Positions 34,261-34,766 of a stretch of DNA of 34,766 nt are shown here, piece after piece. A model generated the notes under the pieces. The model had not been told where the DNA came from. It searched no databases and saw only the letters and a list, made by a program, of their open reading frames with translations. Source of the stretch: Prochlorococcus sp. AG-409-B13 (lineage in GTDB: Bacteria > Cyanobacteriota > Cyanobacteriia > PCC-6307 > Cyanobiaceae). The position numbers and the translations under genes are program-made. The stretch is from NCBI GenBank assembly GCA_003216035.1, contig QCJM01000014.1, positions 1 through 34,766 of the forward strand. The letters run 5' to 3'. Positions within the stretch are counted from its first letter, which is position 1; every line of letters begins with the position of its first letter.

Positions 34261-34316
34261 AAATTAATTAAAAGGTGGTTCGGTAATTCTTTAACTGACC
34301 ATCTTTTAATTAATTT
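34261..34316. terminator. bidirectional terminator between fbaA and purQ
   Basis: A 19-base-pair stem joins 34261-34279 with 34298-34316, with one G-T pair and an 18-base loop. The outer half is A/T only, so either strand reads a U-rich tail, and the genes on both sides converge on it. A shared terminator is the simplest reading. Confidence 0.75.
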
Positions 34317-34321
34317 GAAAA

Positions 34322-34766
34322 TCAATCAAGTAACCCCTTCATAATTGATATACCATCAATCCCTCCAGTCAATGGATCACAGGCACGTTCTGGATGTGGC
34401 ATTAAGCCTAAAACATTACCTTTACGATTAGTGATCCCTGCTATATCAGCAATAGACCCATTGGGATTATTCATATAACGAAGGGCAATAGAGTCTTGAT
34501 CTTCAAGCAAATGAAGAGTATCAATACTGCATTGATAGCGACCCTCTCCATGAGCAATTGGTAGAGAAAGGATATCCCCAGTTTGGAATCTCTGAAACCA
34601 ATTAGTTCTGCCACTGACTACAGTTAATTTAGTTGTTTCACAAACAAAGCGAAGATCTCTATTTCTTGTAAGCACTCCAGGCAAGAGTCCTAACTCAGTA
34701 AGAATTTGAAAGCCATTACATATCCCTAATACATTTCCACCTTGATTCACAAATTCAACTAATGAC
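34322..34766 (-). CDS. purQ: PurQ, phosphoribosylformylglycinamidine synthase glutaminase subunit (partial)
   Basis: The frame is open to the right window edge, so the N-terminal third is missing. The class I glutaminase nucleophile lies in GICNGFQIL, with its catalytic His and Glu in MPHPERA. PurQ supplies ammonia to PurL for purine synthesis. A GTG at 34750 is an internal codon rather than the start, because the frame continues upstream as [10 protein letters not shown]. It converges on fbaA across the terminator. Confidence 0.93.
   Translation of the reverse strand, partial: SLVEFVNQGGNVLGICNGFQILTELGLLPGVLTRNRDLRFVCETTKLTVVSGRTNWFQRFQTGDILSLPIAHGEGRYQCSIDTLHLLEDQDSIALRYMNNPNGSIADIAGITNRKGNVLGLMPHPERACDPLTGGIDGISIMKGLLD

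Noticed and set aside
1-34766. tRNA, rRNA, CRISPR, insertion sequence or prophage signals, and the Yfr1 small-RNA core motif
   Set aside because: I looked for them by eye and found no convincing match; short or degenerate RNA genes could still be missed without a covariance-model search.

Overview
The window reads as a chromosomal stretch of a marine picocyanobacterium, most likely a low-light Prochlorococcus. The DNA is AT-rich, with short intergenic gaps and streamlined genes. It encodes a DUF3685/Ycf55-type protein, a PaO/LLS1-like Rieske protein, a CSP41-like epimerase and a short phosphoribulokinase of the proteobacterial type. The gene order proB-lpxD-leuB-prk-accD and fbaA next to purQ also fits this group from memory; I ran no database search. 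I saw no tRNA, rRNA, insertion sequence, prophage or CRISPR array.

Layout. Bases 1-160 hold the 3' end of an unknown gene. Bases 275-2892 (minus) are a three-gene ABC-2 exporter operon. Bases 3191-5991 hold a Rieske oxygenase, a 36-residue membrane protein, a lone ModF-like ATPase and a zinc-ribbon membrane protein. Bases 6058-10639 form the most interesting block, an apparent iron-handling island: a cysteine-less AhpC/TSA-like protein, a ferritin, a cysteine-rich Crp/NtcA-type regulator, a small helical protein, a second ferritin with an altered iron ligand, a small Cys/Lys-rich protein and a FutC-like Fe(III) importer ATPase. Palindromic candidate operators lie upstream of ferritin 1, ferritin 2 and the FutC-like gene. 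Bases 11087-18405 are housekeeping and cyanobacterial conserved genes (VTT membrane protein, nth, SDR, GNAT, a PPC-glutaredoxin fusion, pgsA, CSP41-like). Bases 18503-27905 hold hisA, DUF3685, a thylakoid lumen candidate, a CofE-like protein, yqgF, DUF3727, a YqeG phosphatase, proB and lpxD. Bases 27943-34766 hold leuB, prk, accD, a MocA-type oxidoreductase, fbaA and partial purQ.

How the genes work together. prk and fbaA supply Calvin-cycle steps. accD, pgsA and lpxD serve membrane lipid and lipid A synthesis. hisA, leuB, proB and purQ are amino acid and purine biosynthesis. The 6-11 kb block links iron storage, iron uptake and a possible sensor in one neighbourhood. The strongest unexplained items are the shared operator-like motif in that block, the in-phase repeat series that contains the regulator's own start codon, and a 113-codon open frame without a usable start between prk and accD.
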